Source of the DNA: Siphonodentalium dalli
Taxonomy: Eukaryota; Mollusca; Scaphopoda; Gadilida; Siphonodentaliidae
DNA length: 64,000 bases
Direction: 5' to 3'
NCBI GenBank assembly: GCA_032622095.1
Contig: CP136063.1
Coordinates: forward strand, 122,780,723-122,844,722
Shown: positions 33,095-44,335 of the stretch, piece by piece
Position numbering within the stretch: position 1 is the stretch's first letter
Layout: the number at the start of each line of letters is the position of its first letter
Notes under the pieces: model-generated
Seen by the model: the letters and a program-made list of their open reading frames with translations, nothing else
Database searches by the model: none
What the model was told of the DNA's origin: nothing
Made by a program: the position numbers and the translations under genes

Positions 33095-34988
33095 ATAGGT
33101 TGAAACAGCCTTTGTGAGTTGAGGACGCATTTGAAGTGTTCTACTGGTGTTGTTTATTATGAAGATATGATGAGTATTATAAATGATGACAAAACAGAGT
33201 GATGACAAAGCACTCTGGATTATTTTATCCAAGACATTTCTATGTTCTCACAAATATCACCGTGACGGTACCTCCTCTCAGTCTCATAACATGTGAATGC
33301 AAACAAGCAAACAGAGACCTGTGTGGAGACAGCCAGTGGTGACTGATCATATCTGATACCAGAATAGTTTTGGTTTCATTCAAAAACCATTCAAGTTTAT
33401 GACATATGCAGGAAAAATAAGCAATGCATGTATACAGTATAGTAATTTAGTGGTGAAAAACATTTTGATAGAGATTTGCAGGACGTCTGCAATTGATGAC
33501 ACTGAGACAGTAAAACAATTCAAGGTATCATTCAATTTCCCCATTAGTCGTCATGATCTCAGTGAAAAAGATAATTGACATATTCATCTGTTAAATCCGG
33601 ATACATTGAATCCTGTGTTGGAACAAATACTGCATATATGAGGAGCTGACGAACTCAGTTGATTTCCTCATTGCTAATCCGCAATTGGAATGTTCTGTGA
33701 CCTAGTTGTGAAAATCCATGCAAATTAAGGCTCAAGAATGCTTTTTCAAACTCTCATCAATAGATTGGTAGTGCATGAGTATTCACGTGAACGCACACTG
33801 GCAATTGGGGTCTTAAGTGATGTTTTCCATTAACTTGGAGTCGCGATCATATCTGTCGGATTAGAGTCAAGCGAGATGCCGAAATAGACATGGCATCATT
33901 CAAACACATGAGTCACTTCAAAACCACGTTATAGTAAACGAACAAGCTCTGAAAGGGGTGTTTACTTGGGGTTTATCCAACCAGATGCGTGACAGATCCA
34001 TCATGCATTTTAGCATGTATCTTTAGCACGCTGCATATTGCCCATATATAAGTAAAGGAATTATCACATTGTCTGTTGTATACCATATGGATATTCATAT
34101 ATAGGAATCTTTAAATCAGGATCTCAGAGTAATTGTGCTTTTAGTATTTTGATAGAATTAGGGTGGGTGGTGGGAGGGGGGTCATTAACAGGAATCAGGT
34201 ATCCGATACCGAAAATAATACAACACAATCCATACAGTATAGTTAAACAATATCCCATGTCATAATGAGCTCCATGTTGCTCACATCATAATTCCGGGGT
34301 AGTCTCCATTTGGTAATGTGTATTGGCTGGTCCCTATAGAAGGCTTATGTCTGGGTTCCCAATTGATAGTGTGCATTCATGGGCCACACGTGCCAACGGA
34401 GTCCCCAGTTGTTACGCACAAAGTCCCCATTTGATGGATAATAATCACGTTCCATATATTTAATATTGCAGCAATTTTACACCCTGAAACGCGTTGGGGA
34501 ACATATAGAGAATATCAACAGTCCTTTCTTCCTCCGTTATCTATTATTAAAACTATATTAATCCCTATTTGAACAAAACGGGCAAATCTCCCGTACTAGT
34601 TTTTCACCACTAAATTACTATACTGTATACATGCATTACTTAGGTTTCCTGCTTATAACAAAAACTTGAACTCTTTTTAATGGAACCAATACTATTCTTG
34701 TATCAGATTTGATCAGTCACCACTGGCTGTCTGTAATATTACTTTATCTGAAATTCCACGGTTCTCCACCCAGGTCTCTGTTTGCTTGTTTGCATTCACA
34801 TGTTATGAGACTGACAGGAGGTACCGTGATATTTGTGAGAACATATACATGTCTTGGATAAAATAATACAGAGTGCTTTGTCATCACTCTGATTTGTCAT
34901 CATTACTCATCATATCTTCATAATAAACAACACCAGTAGAGCACTTCAAATATATCCTTAACTCACAAAGGCCGTTCCAACTCAGTCA
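33095..34988. mobile_element. 1.9-kb structure with ~370-390-bp inverted arms
   Basis: Arm 33095-33461 (ctactggtgttgtttattat, aagcactctg, caaatatcaccgtgacggta, gcaaacaagcaaacagagac, gtatacagtatagtaattta) is present as its reverse complement at 34599-34988. The right arm has an extra stretch of about 35 bases near 34725-34760. The spacer contains the first copy of the 33840-34600 module. A partial + strand copy of the arm lies at 38187-38330. This looks like a large foldback or two opposed transposon copies; no protein. Confidence 0.8.
33840..34600 (+). repeat. Mosaic module, copy 1
   Basis: Carries gacatggcatcattcaaaca, catcatgcatt, aatcaggatctcagagt, ccgaaaataatacaacacaa, attccggggtagtctcc, gtccccatttg and tcacgttccatatattta in that order. 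The same order occurs at 35920-36530 continued at 37589-37800 (copy 2), and the later part at 38341-38720 (copy 3). Confidence 0.75.
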
Positions 34989-35403
34989 GTTCCACGAATT
35001 CACATCTTCCATTGAAATAGTTTGAACAATGAGTGGATAGTTGGGGTATGTGTTGCGTGCGATCTTACAAGAAGACACTGCAGATTTCTAAAAAGTGCTG
35101 CACGCACATCAGTGGGATGAGAATACACGGTAGCAAACGGAGACTCAAATAAAGAGAACATGCACACCCGCAATACGGGACCAACAATATACACAGGCTC
35201 AACATGGTACTCATCTCAGCTACCGAATCAACATTCGTTACAATCCTATCGAAATTGATTTTTCAATTGCTCAATATAAAATCATGTGTAGGAGAAACAT
35301 GTTGTGTGTGAACTGTTCAACCCGGAAAGATGAACACTGGGTGATACTTTTTGAAGTATAACTTAGTCATTCTGTAAAATAGCAGTGTATGAAACTGATG
35401 AGT

Positions 35404-35900
35404 GGGTTAAAGCTACTCAATCCGAACAGAGGGTCCCCATCTCAACATATCCCAACAACAACAATCCGATCAGAGGGTCCTATATTACTATTTCTTTGGC
35501 TTTGGGGGTAAACAATATTTGATTCGAGTCGAGGAACCCATCAAACAAAGCTCAGGGTTATTAGATATTCATTTTTGAAATTTGTTATTTGCTCGAGATG
35601 AGTAATAATAGTTGCCGTCAATTTCGTATCCTGCTCGAGATTTGTACACCAAAACAGTTTCAAACAGACAAGGGTGGATAATTATAAAATCAAGTGGTAA
35701 TAATAACGCAATTTTGACTGTGTTCTGGGACAGAAAGTATTCCCGATAATGAAAAATAATAGATTTCTAAAATCAATATCTAACAAATCTGAGCTTTGAT
35801 GGGTGACATCCTCGACTCGAATCAAATATTTTTGACCCCCGAAGCCATTGAAATAGTAATTGAGAGGAGTTTTATCGGATTGAGTACCTTTAATAACCTG
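35404..35900. mobile_element. ~500-bp foldback element, TACTCAATCCGA arms
   Basis: The left arm (ggttaaagctactcaatccg, tttggctttgggggt, aatatttgattcgagtcgag) is mirrored at the right (ctcgactcgaatcaaatatt, accccgaagcca-type text, tcggattgagtacctttaat). The arms extend about 200 bases with moderate identity, and the centre near 35640 is unpaired. No coding sequence. Confidence 0.75.
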
Positions 35901-35919
35901 TTTTAAAAAAAATAATATC

Positions 35920-37800
35920 TGTCAAGTGAGATGCCCAAATTGACATGGCATCATTCAAACACATAGTCACTAAAAACCTTGTTATATTAAAAGGGTGTTT
36001 GCCGAGGGTTTCTTCAATCAAACGCATGACAAATCCATCATGCATTATGCCATGTGTCTTTGGTATGCCGCCCGTAAGGAAACGGAATCATCACACAACC
36101 CTTTGTGTGCCATATGACTATTCATATACAAAAATGGATGAACAAATGATGTTGTAAAATCAGGATCTCAGAGTGATGGTGCTTTTTAGTATTTGTATAG
36201 AATTATGATGTGTGATTGTGTGCGGGGGATTCATAATCAGGAACCAGGTCTCCGAGACCAAAAATAATACAGCACAATCCACACAGTAGTTATACACAAT
36301 ACCTCACGTCCAAATGAGCTCAATATTGCCCATATCTATTTTGGGGTAGACTCCGTTAGGTAATGTGTATCGGTTGGTCCACAGAAAGCGTTGTTTTGTC
36401 TGGGTCCCAAATTGACAGTGTGCATTCATGGGTCACATGTGTCTGGGTCCCAAATTGACAGTGTGCATTCATGGGTCACATGTGTCAACTGAGTCCTCAT
36501 GTGTCACATACAAGGTCCCCACTATCAATAGGAGGGTATCAACCCCCTCCCCCTGAATCCTGAATACGAGTTAATTTTGGGGGGTGAATCCTGAATACGA
36601 GTTAATTTTGGGGGGTGAATCCTGAATACATGTTAAGAAATAATACATAGAAGTTACATAGACACATTATGATGCCGGTCGCGTTATGAGGCCGTTATGA
36701 TACCATTAGTGATACTTTATGACCAGGGACGTGGCTAGAGGGTTTCCGTTGGGGGTGTCCACCTTGGGAAATTCCAACTGCACCCCCCCCCCCCCCCTCC
36801 TTGAGTCAGAATCAGAACGAACACAAGTTTTGCACAATTCCATTTGCACCCACTCCTTGCACCTCAGTGTTTAGGCCTAATATCCTATATCTTCATAAAC
36901 CATGATTCTATATTCCCGGTATGAGAAAATTCAGATATTTTAACCTGAAACATTGCATAAATCCTAACATCTAGTGGTCTAACTCCATACACATGCACAC
37001 GGCTACGGGCAAGAGACCACGACACATCGAGCTGACCATCGTTGTTCGGCCGGTGTGAGAAAATTTTGAAATTTGAACAAGAAAATCGCAAATCCTAACA
37101 TCCAGACTGGCCTCAACTAAAGCTTTCCTATAGTGTTGGAAATTTCAAACCTCATACTCCCCTTCAGGTTGGAAAATTCTCCAACTGATGACCACAAGTT
37201 TGACCATATGTAGTAAAATATTGTTAAACTTATTAGCATTTTTGTATTGGCCACAGGGGAGAGACAATGAGACACCGGGCCATGGTTCGGCCCGGTGTGC
37301 GAAAATTTTGTAATCTGAACAAGAAAATCGCAAAATCCTAGCATCTAGACTGGCGTCAAGCATTTTTAGCATGTTTATGATGGCACGGTGGTCGAATATG
37401 CCCAAGAAGCTATTATACCCACCCATTCACACAGATAACTAGCACAAAATATTACGTTGCGCCATAATAACCTGCGTCCAAGATGTTTTGCTTGAACCCG
37501 AATACCAGTTAATTCGGGGGTATGAATCCCGCGTACGGCTTCAAAACACCCTGAATCCCGCGTACCGAAAAGGGGGGTGATACCCTCCAATAGATACAAA
37601 TCACGTTCCATATATTTAGTATTACAGCAATTTTACATTCTGAAAGCACGTTGGAGGACATATAGAGACTAGCAACAGTCCTTTCTTCCTCTGCCATCTA
37701 CTGTTAGAACAATACAATCCTCATTTGGTGCTGTTCCCCCCTCCTTCCTGAGGAAATTTCCGTGAAATTGGGCAAAACGGGAAAATCTCCTGAACTAGCC
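35920..37800 (+). repeat. Mosaic module, copy 2, interrupted by a transposon
   Basis: 35920-36530 and 37589-37800 are the two halves of a module copy (compare 33870-34550). Between them lies the element at 36531-37588. A local 56-base tandem duplication (tctgggtcccaaattgacag ... gggtcacatg) occurs at about 36398-36484. Confidence 0.75.
36531..37588. mobile_element. 1058-bp element with GGAGGGTATCA ends and AATA duplication
   Basis: GGAGGGTATCAACCCCC (36531) pairs with the right end, which read in reverse is GGAGGGTATCACCCCCC (from 37588). AATA flanks both sides (36527-36530 and 37589-37592), and module copy 1 supplies the empty site. Inside are short tandem units 'gaatcctgaatacgagttaa' (three) and, at 36890-37360, three degenerate units with 'gagaaaattt', 'gaacaagaaaatcgcaaa' and 'tcctaacatcta'. 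No transposase seen. Confidence 0.85.
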
Positions 37801-38186
37801 TTGTTATGATATTGAAGCAGTTCGACCAGCTTTTCACCAGTTCGGGTTCGTTCCTAAAGTGAATACTTATGTTTTACGGAGAAACAAAACGACCGTTCTC
37901 ATGCTGATGTGCTTAGCTCAATCCATTGCCACGGAATGACATCAATAAAAAAAGCTTTAAAACGCTAGTTTGACCCAGGTTATCTTCGACGTACCGACTT
38001 GAACCACACACAACGTGAAGGATTTCCCCACCCAAACAAAGGCGAAATGGCCTAATTTTTCGCAACTATTTCATGCGTAACATAAATTTCGGGAAATAGG
38101 ATTTGTTGTCGTTTTCAATGTTTGATCACACAAAAATGTATGAATCGATGTGTCCTCGAACATGTCTGGCCGCTGACAATATTATA

Positions 38187-38720
38187 GTGACAACCAGTGG
38201 CGACTGACGACTAATCAAATCTGATACCAGAATATTTTTGGTTCCAGTCATAAAAAAAACGTACACGTTTATGTCATAAGCATGCAGGAAAAATACGTGA
38301 TGTACAGTATAGTAATTTAGAGAAAAATACTTCTTCGTCAGGACACACACCGAAAATAATACAGCATAATCCATACGGGTGTAAAACAATACCCCTTGCC
38401 CGAATGAGCCCCATACTGCTCGTCGAATATGTTATAATTCCGGGGTAGTCTCCGTTTGGTAGCCGACATCAGTTGGTCCTCGAAAGGCGTTGTTGTGTCC
38501 ATGTCCGTAATTGACAGTGTGCATTCATGAGTCAGAGGTGTGTAAATCGAGTCCTCAATTGTTACACACGAAGTCCCCATTTGTTGGACAAAATTCACGT
38601 TCCAAATATCATGAATATGCAATATTGCAGCAATATTATACCCCTAAACGCGTTAGTAGACACATAGAGAATATCAACAGTCATTTCTTTTCTCTCTATC
38701 TATTGTTAAAACTAAAGTTC
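38187..38720 (+). repeat. Mosaic module, copy 3
   Basis: 38187-38330 matches the arm sequence at 33340-33450 (ccagtggcgactga, atctgataccagaata, tacagtatagtaatttag). 38341-38720 matches the second half of modules 1 and 2 (ccgaaaataatacagc, attccggggtagtctccg, gaagtccccatttgttgg). Divergence is visible throughout, so these are old copies. Confidence 0.75.
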
Positions 38721-38992
38721 TCAATTGGCGGTGTTCCGTCATGAGTCCTCGATTGGCGCCTAAAACAGGTATTGTTAGTAATTTGTTACACACGAAGTCC
38801 CCATTTGTTGGACAAAATTCACGTTCCAAATATCATGAATATGCAATATTACAGCAATTTTATACCCCTAAACGCGTTAGTAGACACATAGAGAATATCA
38901 ACAGTCATTTCTTTTCTCTCTATCTATTGTTAAAACTAAAGTCCTCAATTGGCGGGGTTCCGTCATGAGTCCTCGATTGGCGCCTAAAACAG

Positions 38993-39008
<16 letters not shown>
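38561..39008 (+). repeat. 224-bp tandem duplication
   Basis: Two adjacent units (38561-38784, 38785-39008) are almost identical, from gttacacacgaagtccccat to gtcctcgattggcgcctaaa. Both carry the same open frame with motif LLHTKSPFVGQNSRSKYHEY, which is a shadow of the repeat and not a gene. The second unit runs into a GT microsatellite. Confidence 0.9.

Positions 39009-39024
<16 letters not shown>
38995..39024 (+). repeat. (GT)n microsatellite
   Basis: About fourteen GT units directly after the 224-bp tandem pair. Confidence 0.95.
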
Positions 39025-39027
<3 letters not shown>

Positions 39028-39720
39028 AAATCGATGGACTCGAAAACGACTAAGCCAATTTCGATGAAATTTGGTATTTGGATGTGTTTTCGGCCGGAGA
39101 CGAACATAGGCATATTTATTTGTCCGTGCGAGGTCAACTTTTCACGTGCGGAGGTCAAATCTATTTTTACGCCGTTTTTGCGCTAATATATTTCAGTTCG
39201 GTGCTCACAAATCGATTCGATATAGCGCGAATAATAAATTGCCAGTCATATAATTTGCACGGTTAGAATCTGTGGCGTGTCCTCTTTCCAACGATATATA
39301 ATATGTATGTATCCGTTTTAGTTATCTGCCTCAATTATTAGGTACAAGTGGTCCGATGCTTTTATCGGGATAAAATCAATGCGTAATTTCTATGACGTCG
39401 TCAGAGGTCATAAAGTTAGATTACGTTAACTCTCACCCTGCCGATGCATTTGACTGTGTCGCGTTAACTCATCACCGGCCGAGGTATCCGCAAATGACAT
39501 TGGGCTATATATCTCGCAAACGGGTGTAGCTATCGACTTGAAATTTGGTATGTGAATGTATCTTGCCCCGGATACGAATTTTATCGGGTCGCCGAGCACG
39601 TGCGACACCAGCTTCGCGCATGCGCAGACCAGATCTAGGAAACGGGTGGAGCTATCGACTTGAAATTTGGTTTTTGAATAGCCCGGACGAAGTCGGGTCA
39701 CCTTCTAGTCAAATATATAT
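39025..39720 (+). repeat. Dispersed repeat with 'gaaatttggtat' units
   Basis: Begins after the GT run with atggactcgaaaacgactaa and atttcgatgaaatttggtat, passes through gtccgtgcgaggtcaact, and later has two close copies of ggtg.agctatcgacttgaaatttggt (about 39523 and 39645). It ends with gcccggacgaagtcgggtca and ccttctagt. I have seen this ending in invertebrate repeats. No protein is encoded. Confidence 0.6.
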
Positions 39721-40443
39721 ATATGCAAATATGTCAATCAGTTGGAAACTTCAGACCAAAACTTGATGTCAATGTTTCGACTGTAAATACCATCGGCTGG
39801 AAATTATTCAACCATATAGAGGGGAGGTATTATATGTTGGAAATTTCCAACAGCTTGACAGACTGTTGCATGTACCCCTTATATTTTCAACTATATTGTT
39901 TCTTTCAGGCGTGAATTTCCAAATTCCAACTGTTGAAAAGTTTTACAAATGTTCGGAATGAGACACCCCTTGTCGATCGCCACGGCAATCACGCACAACA
40001 TATTGTGGGCATATACTGTATAAGAATTAAAAAAAAATTTAAATGGTGTATATTTTATTTTATTTTGTATAAAAATATCCGAAACGTAGGAGAAACATCA
40101 TGTATAAAACTGTGTTAATTAATATAAATCCTCTGAATAAATACGTTATAAATTTGTGAGATGTGAGTTCGTAATCACACCCAGACCTTACTCTTCCATG
40201 CTGTTAGTCTGTATTTTTTCTTTGGGGTTATTGCAGCGCTTCTGTTAACTCGTTGCCTGAAACAGAAAAAAATATATGCACTGTTTTATTATGTTATCTT
40301 TCCACTTTGCAATTGTAACAAAATACAGGGGCGGCCAAGTCATGTGTGTGAAATATAGGACCAGAACAAACGTGGACTATATAGGCACTGACTCTATGAC
40401 GCTCCGATGCTCCGCTCTGTTCGCCGATTAATATAGTACATAT
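39721..40443. other. No gene recognised
   Basis: AT-rich sequence with no exon I can support; gaaatttccaacagcttgac-like wording near 39840 resembles the repeat vocabulary of copy A/B but is not a clear copy. Confidence 0.35.
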
Positions 40444-40563
40444 TTAGTCTATTCGGATTGAGAGATAATTTAATAATTGGACATTTACGAGTCTCTTAAT
40501 CCTTTAAGAAGCTCGTAAATGTCCAAATATTAAAATATCTCTTAATCCGGCCGAATAGTCTAA
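40444..40563. mobile_element. 120-bp hairpin element
   Basis: TTAGTCTATTCGG at the left pairs with CCGAATAGTCTAA at the right. The arms continue through gagagata, ggacatttacgag and ctcgtaaatgtcc, with a short centre at about 40491-40510. A compact foldback with arms near 50 bases. Confidence 0.85.
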
Positions 40564-40827
40564 TTTGTTGGATTACAATCCGATATGTAACAAGCTGTTT
40601 TATTGGCCAGACGCGCGTTTTGGATAAATCCAGCCAAAATTTGCAAGACATTTTCAACAAAGAATTCTCTGGATCTATCAGTGGGAAAATCTTGAATTTC
40701 ACGCTATCATCCTTATCTAATGTATTTTAGAGGTTGAAAATATAATTTTTCTTTGTCATTTTAGGTTACCAAGAACTGCTAGAATAATGTATAAATTCAC
40801 ATAACAATCCAATCATCAAATTATATT

Positions 40828-41809
40828 GTCTTCGCTCTCTCTCTATATATATATATATATGGGATGAAGCTTCATTTGTGTCACATAATGCTGAGTTAAA
40901 TTTTTAATTGCATGATATAATAATATCATACCCTCATATATTAAAATGAAGAATAAAGCAGCCACATATTTTTAAGCCCAATGAATACAAATGTTGATAT
41001 GCAGGGAACTGGATAATAGGCCATAATTGGTATTTAGACTATAGTGGTCAGCTGGGATTTTGGATATGGACCTATGACATATAGCACTCATCTCAGACCA
41101 TTGCCCACGTTTCAACAGGCATGGCATGGACATTCTCAAAATATAGAAAATTATTTTGGGTGGCTATCGTTATTAATGAAAATAATTATGAATTTTTTTG
41201 AATCAAGAAAAATTTAGTTGCCCCGTAATATCATGGATATAAAATTCACTTTTAGATAGTTCTATTGTACAGAAGCTCTTGGTACATGAAAACATTTAAA
41301 TATAAAGAACTGTTCGTGTCATAAAAGTATAATAAATGGGCTTATCATGAATTTCCAACGGGTTGGTGGTTCTTAACACTGTATTATAACAAGTGCTTGT
41401 ACCAAATTAAAAAAAAAAGAATTTCCAGACAGACATTGAGAAAATCCGTTTTTAATTAGCAGGAAATTTTGCTAAACCGTGAGTCTGACCCTCAAGTCAT
41501 AGGACTACAAAAGTACAAACCAAACTGCAGAGTTGAGATTTCTGGATTGGTATTTGATGTGATAAACTGGTTTACGAATTATAATGCAGTGGCATGCACC
41601 GATGGGTAGCCCCCAGTCAGATAATAACATAAACAGACGACAGATATGATTCTCATTAGTTCATTTCAAGTGATGTTCTCGGGTAATAAACTCGTACTAG
41701 CCAAATATTCCAAGTCAGATAGGGAAGCAAATAACTATCACTCAGCTATCAAATTGTTGACAAGATAAACTCGAGGGTCTTCGCTCTCTCTCTATATATA
41801 TATATATAT
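40828..41809 (+). repeat. 33-bp direct repeats 949 bases apart
   Basis: GTCTTCGCTCTCTCTCTATA followed by (TA)n occurs at 40828-40860 and again at 41777-41809. The intervening sequence is AT-rich with no gene seen. The repeats could mark the ends of an element or be two copies of a microsatellite-rich repeat. Confidence 0.6.
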
Positions 41810-41909
41810 TCCGCAAATAAATGAGAATATAGTGTTGAGTTACAAATACATGTTATATATATATTTTATATGAAATTGTCTTGACTTGTGTTTAAATTAT
41901 CAGTATTAT

Positions 41910-42115
41910 GACAACTGCCCCGCGTGGGTGTATTATGTCAATAAAAATGTTATGTTATGTTATGTTATGTTATGTAAGATAAGATAGTTTATTACAATAC
42001 ACCAGTGCAGGCAGTTGCAAATAACATAAAGTACAAGTAAATTAAACATAATACATAATATATAATATATGTGCATATAACAGTAAACAAACCTATAACT
42101 ACATCCTACATACGA
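41910..42115. repeat. (TTATG)n tract joining two retrotransposon-like tails
   Basis: gccccgcgtgggtgtattat, then gtcaataaaa and six TTATG units (to 41975), look like a retrotransposon 3' end. It is followed by gataagatagtttattacaa and an AATACATAATATATAATATA stretch resembling a second tail in the opposite orientation. No coding part is attached in either direction. Confidence 0.45.
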
Positions 42116-42512
42116 TTCTTAATGAAATATAAATTTCCCATAATTTTCATTTCCCCATATTTATATTTGTTCTCCTTTGGAAGAATAACCGGATAATGTT
42201 GCACACGGAATTCATAATTACTTTGTCTTCATTTTTCATTATAAAAATGAATTTATCATCATCGTTCATGTTTGTAAAGTGTATGTTATTAGTGTTAGCA
42301 TCTGATTTGGTCATCACAATTAGATTTAATCTTATATGAATCTTATTAGTGGATCTTCAATAACATTCACACAGTGTACTCGTGCTATTTTGCCACCTAA
42401 TTGCTAGGCTAATATGTTTTGTGTAACCACCCCCTCCCCCGCCTGAGCCTGAAAATGTCATGGGGAAATTTCTTCAATCAGGAATCTCACAACAAAGTGT
42501 ATTGAGTCTCAC
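42116..42512. other. Intron or flank next to the EF-hand exon
   Basis: AT-rich; no further exon of the - strand gene identified. A C-rich patch (accccctcccccgcctgagc) lies at 42427-42447. Confidence 0.35.
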
Positions 42513-42605
42513 CTGCGTTGCTGTTGTCGTCATCGGTATCAAGATCTTCGTCATCAAATAAGAAGGGCGACTCCAAGAATTCATCACGGCTCAGTTTTCC
42601 GTCGT
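42513..42605 (-). CDS. Internal exon of an EF-hand calcium-binding protein
   Basis: On the - strand, acceptor tttgcAG (42606-42607) and donor GTGAGA (from 42512) enclose 93 bases reading (D)DGKLSRDEFLESPFLFDDE, then DLDTDDDNSNA. DxDGKLSxxEF is the second half of an EF-hand loop: Gly at position 6, Leu at 8, Glu at 12. The first half (DxN/Dx) must lie in the upstream exon, split after the first base of the Asp codon. An acidic tail follows, as in reticulocalbin-like or other secretory-pathway EF-hand proteins, but the family cannot be fixed from one exon. Other exons are outside the window or unrecognised. Confidence 0.8.
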
Positions 42606-42716
42606 CTGCAAACAAATATGACATTGTTATTTGCGAGATCATTGAGTCGCGCCACATTTGATTCATCCAGCCCCCGTTCCGAGATTTAAGTGCTACATGT
42701 CAAACTTCTGGAGGTG

Positions 42717-42825
42717 GAACTTTTGAATATTCATAATTCCATATATATATATGGAGCTTTTGAATATTCATGAATTCCATATATGGAATAATGAATATTC
42801 AAAAGTTCCATATATATGAATGCAC
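42717..42825. repeat. Nested hairpins, CTTTTGAATATTCAT arms
   Basis: acttttgaatattcat occurs near 42718, similar text (agcttttgaatattcatgaa) at 42756, and the reverse complement (atgaatattcaaaagttcc) at 42791-42809, interspersed with atatatgg palindromes. These form a small cruciform-prone element 110 bases upstream (- strand sense) of the EF-hand exon. Confidence 0.7.
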
Positions 42826-43184
42826 TTCCAGAACTTTGACTCAGTAATCTCACTTATTAGCAACAAATTATATGAGGTATATGTCAGGAGGTGGAAAGTT
42901 TAGACAGACCTACACATACAAGTAAAACTACTTAATTGTTAAGCTAAGTACACAAACTGAAGGAATCCATGCTATCTGAAGACCGCACCAAACATATTAT
43001 AATGTATCAACAAGTAAAATATAAAAAAGATTACTTTAATCGCATTGTTAGAATTGAAAATTGGGAAAGAGCGTTCTCAGCAAGTATAAAATATTATTGG
43101 AAATGAATAACTGCCATAAAACGTACATGATTTTAATTTATAGTAAAAAGGCTCGAATAACAATCTATTATATATTTTGAAAGA

Positions 43185-43560
43185 TCTGTGTATGTGTTTG
43201 TTTGTGTGTGTGTGTTTGTTTTATGTGCCAAATGAGGACCTAGTCTGGAATACACAGCAACAAATTGGGACTTGAGTAGCAAATGGGGACCTAAGGCTTG
43301 GTCCTCATTTGAAAATCACATAGAAACGCTATATTGTGACATTTTCTACAAAAATAACTTGTTATCCACCGAGTCCCATTTGATAGGTAAAACGAGAACT
43401 GTGTATCAGATTATACACACAAATAAACCACTCATATGAGCCATATACACAAAATACAACTATGACGTCATGACGTTATAAGATGAAAGTCCTCATTTGA
43501 CAGAAAGGATTCTCAACATTCATTCTGAACAGTATGTGTCGTCGCTAAACGCTATATTGT
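43185..43560. repeat. Inverted repeat with AAATGAGGAC arms
   Basis: caaatgaggacctagtctgg at 43229 is mirrored by gaaagtcctcatttgacag at 43487, with further partial complementarity (aaatgggacc, gagtcccatttg) inside. A GT-rich tract sits at 43190-43220, and TGACGTCATGACG at 43463-43475 contains a CRE-like site. No gene. Confidence 0.5.
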
Positions 43561-44003
43561 CTATATAAAAACAATGACAATTCGTTAATGATTATTAATT
43601 GTAATTAGTAAACAAGCCATTAACGGTCCGTTTAAAACGATACATCACGGTTGCCGTTCCTGGCGCATCAACTGGCTGCTATTAATGGGCCAATGGTGGT
43701 AGACTGAACAATATAGACGAAGACTTCCCAGGTGTCGCATTTTAAAATGAAAAACAACACCGGGAACGTTGAATAGACGAATGTAGGCGTGCTATAGGCC
43801 CTATGTTATTTATGATTACGTATGATGGTCGATAACTTAACAGAAATGGACATTTAAGCTTATTGTCCATATTTGAATTTTCATACTAACAGCTAGCCAG
43901 TTTGGAAATTTATTTGCTAATAGAAAAATAACAATTCTTTACAAATGGAAGTGAGAACTTGTGTGCTGTTTATTTCACAGGGTCATATAGATAACCATCG
44001 GGT

Positions 44004-44335
44004 TCAATTAAGTTTACACGCCGTTTTTTGCTGGTTTCTGCCTTGCCGTACGTAGGCTACTCCCACAACAATAGCTTTAAAAGTGGAATCGGGCAATATT
44101 AAGCTAGGTGATGCATGAGCAGTGAAGGCATGCCACTCAATACATTTATTTGTGATATTACTGTTAAGGCAATCGGAGGAACAACACCCATTCATGGACA
44201 GCAATGATGACTTCATATCGGATGTGCATGGCAAGACATGGTATCCCGGACATTTGCCATAGTCCCCAAACGGCTCGTTAATGGGAAAAACGGACAATTC
44301 CCCACCGTCGACATTCCCCACATGGAATTTGAAAG
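44004..44335 (-). CDS. Candidate terminal exon, copy 2
   Basis: Same sequence as 215-546, with the poly(A) signal at 43969-43974. It lies 1.4 kb from the EF-hand exon and upstream of it on the - strand. If both belong to one gene they would be in the wrong order here, which argues that they belong to different genes or that only copy 1 is paired. Confidence 0.3.

Noticed and set aside
38511-38968. Pair of similar + strand frames (LLHTKSPFVGQNS...)
   Set aside because: They are the two units of the 224-bp tandem duplication within an old non-coding module, not paralogous genes.
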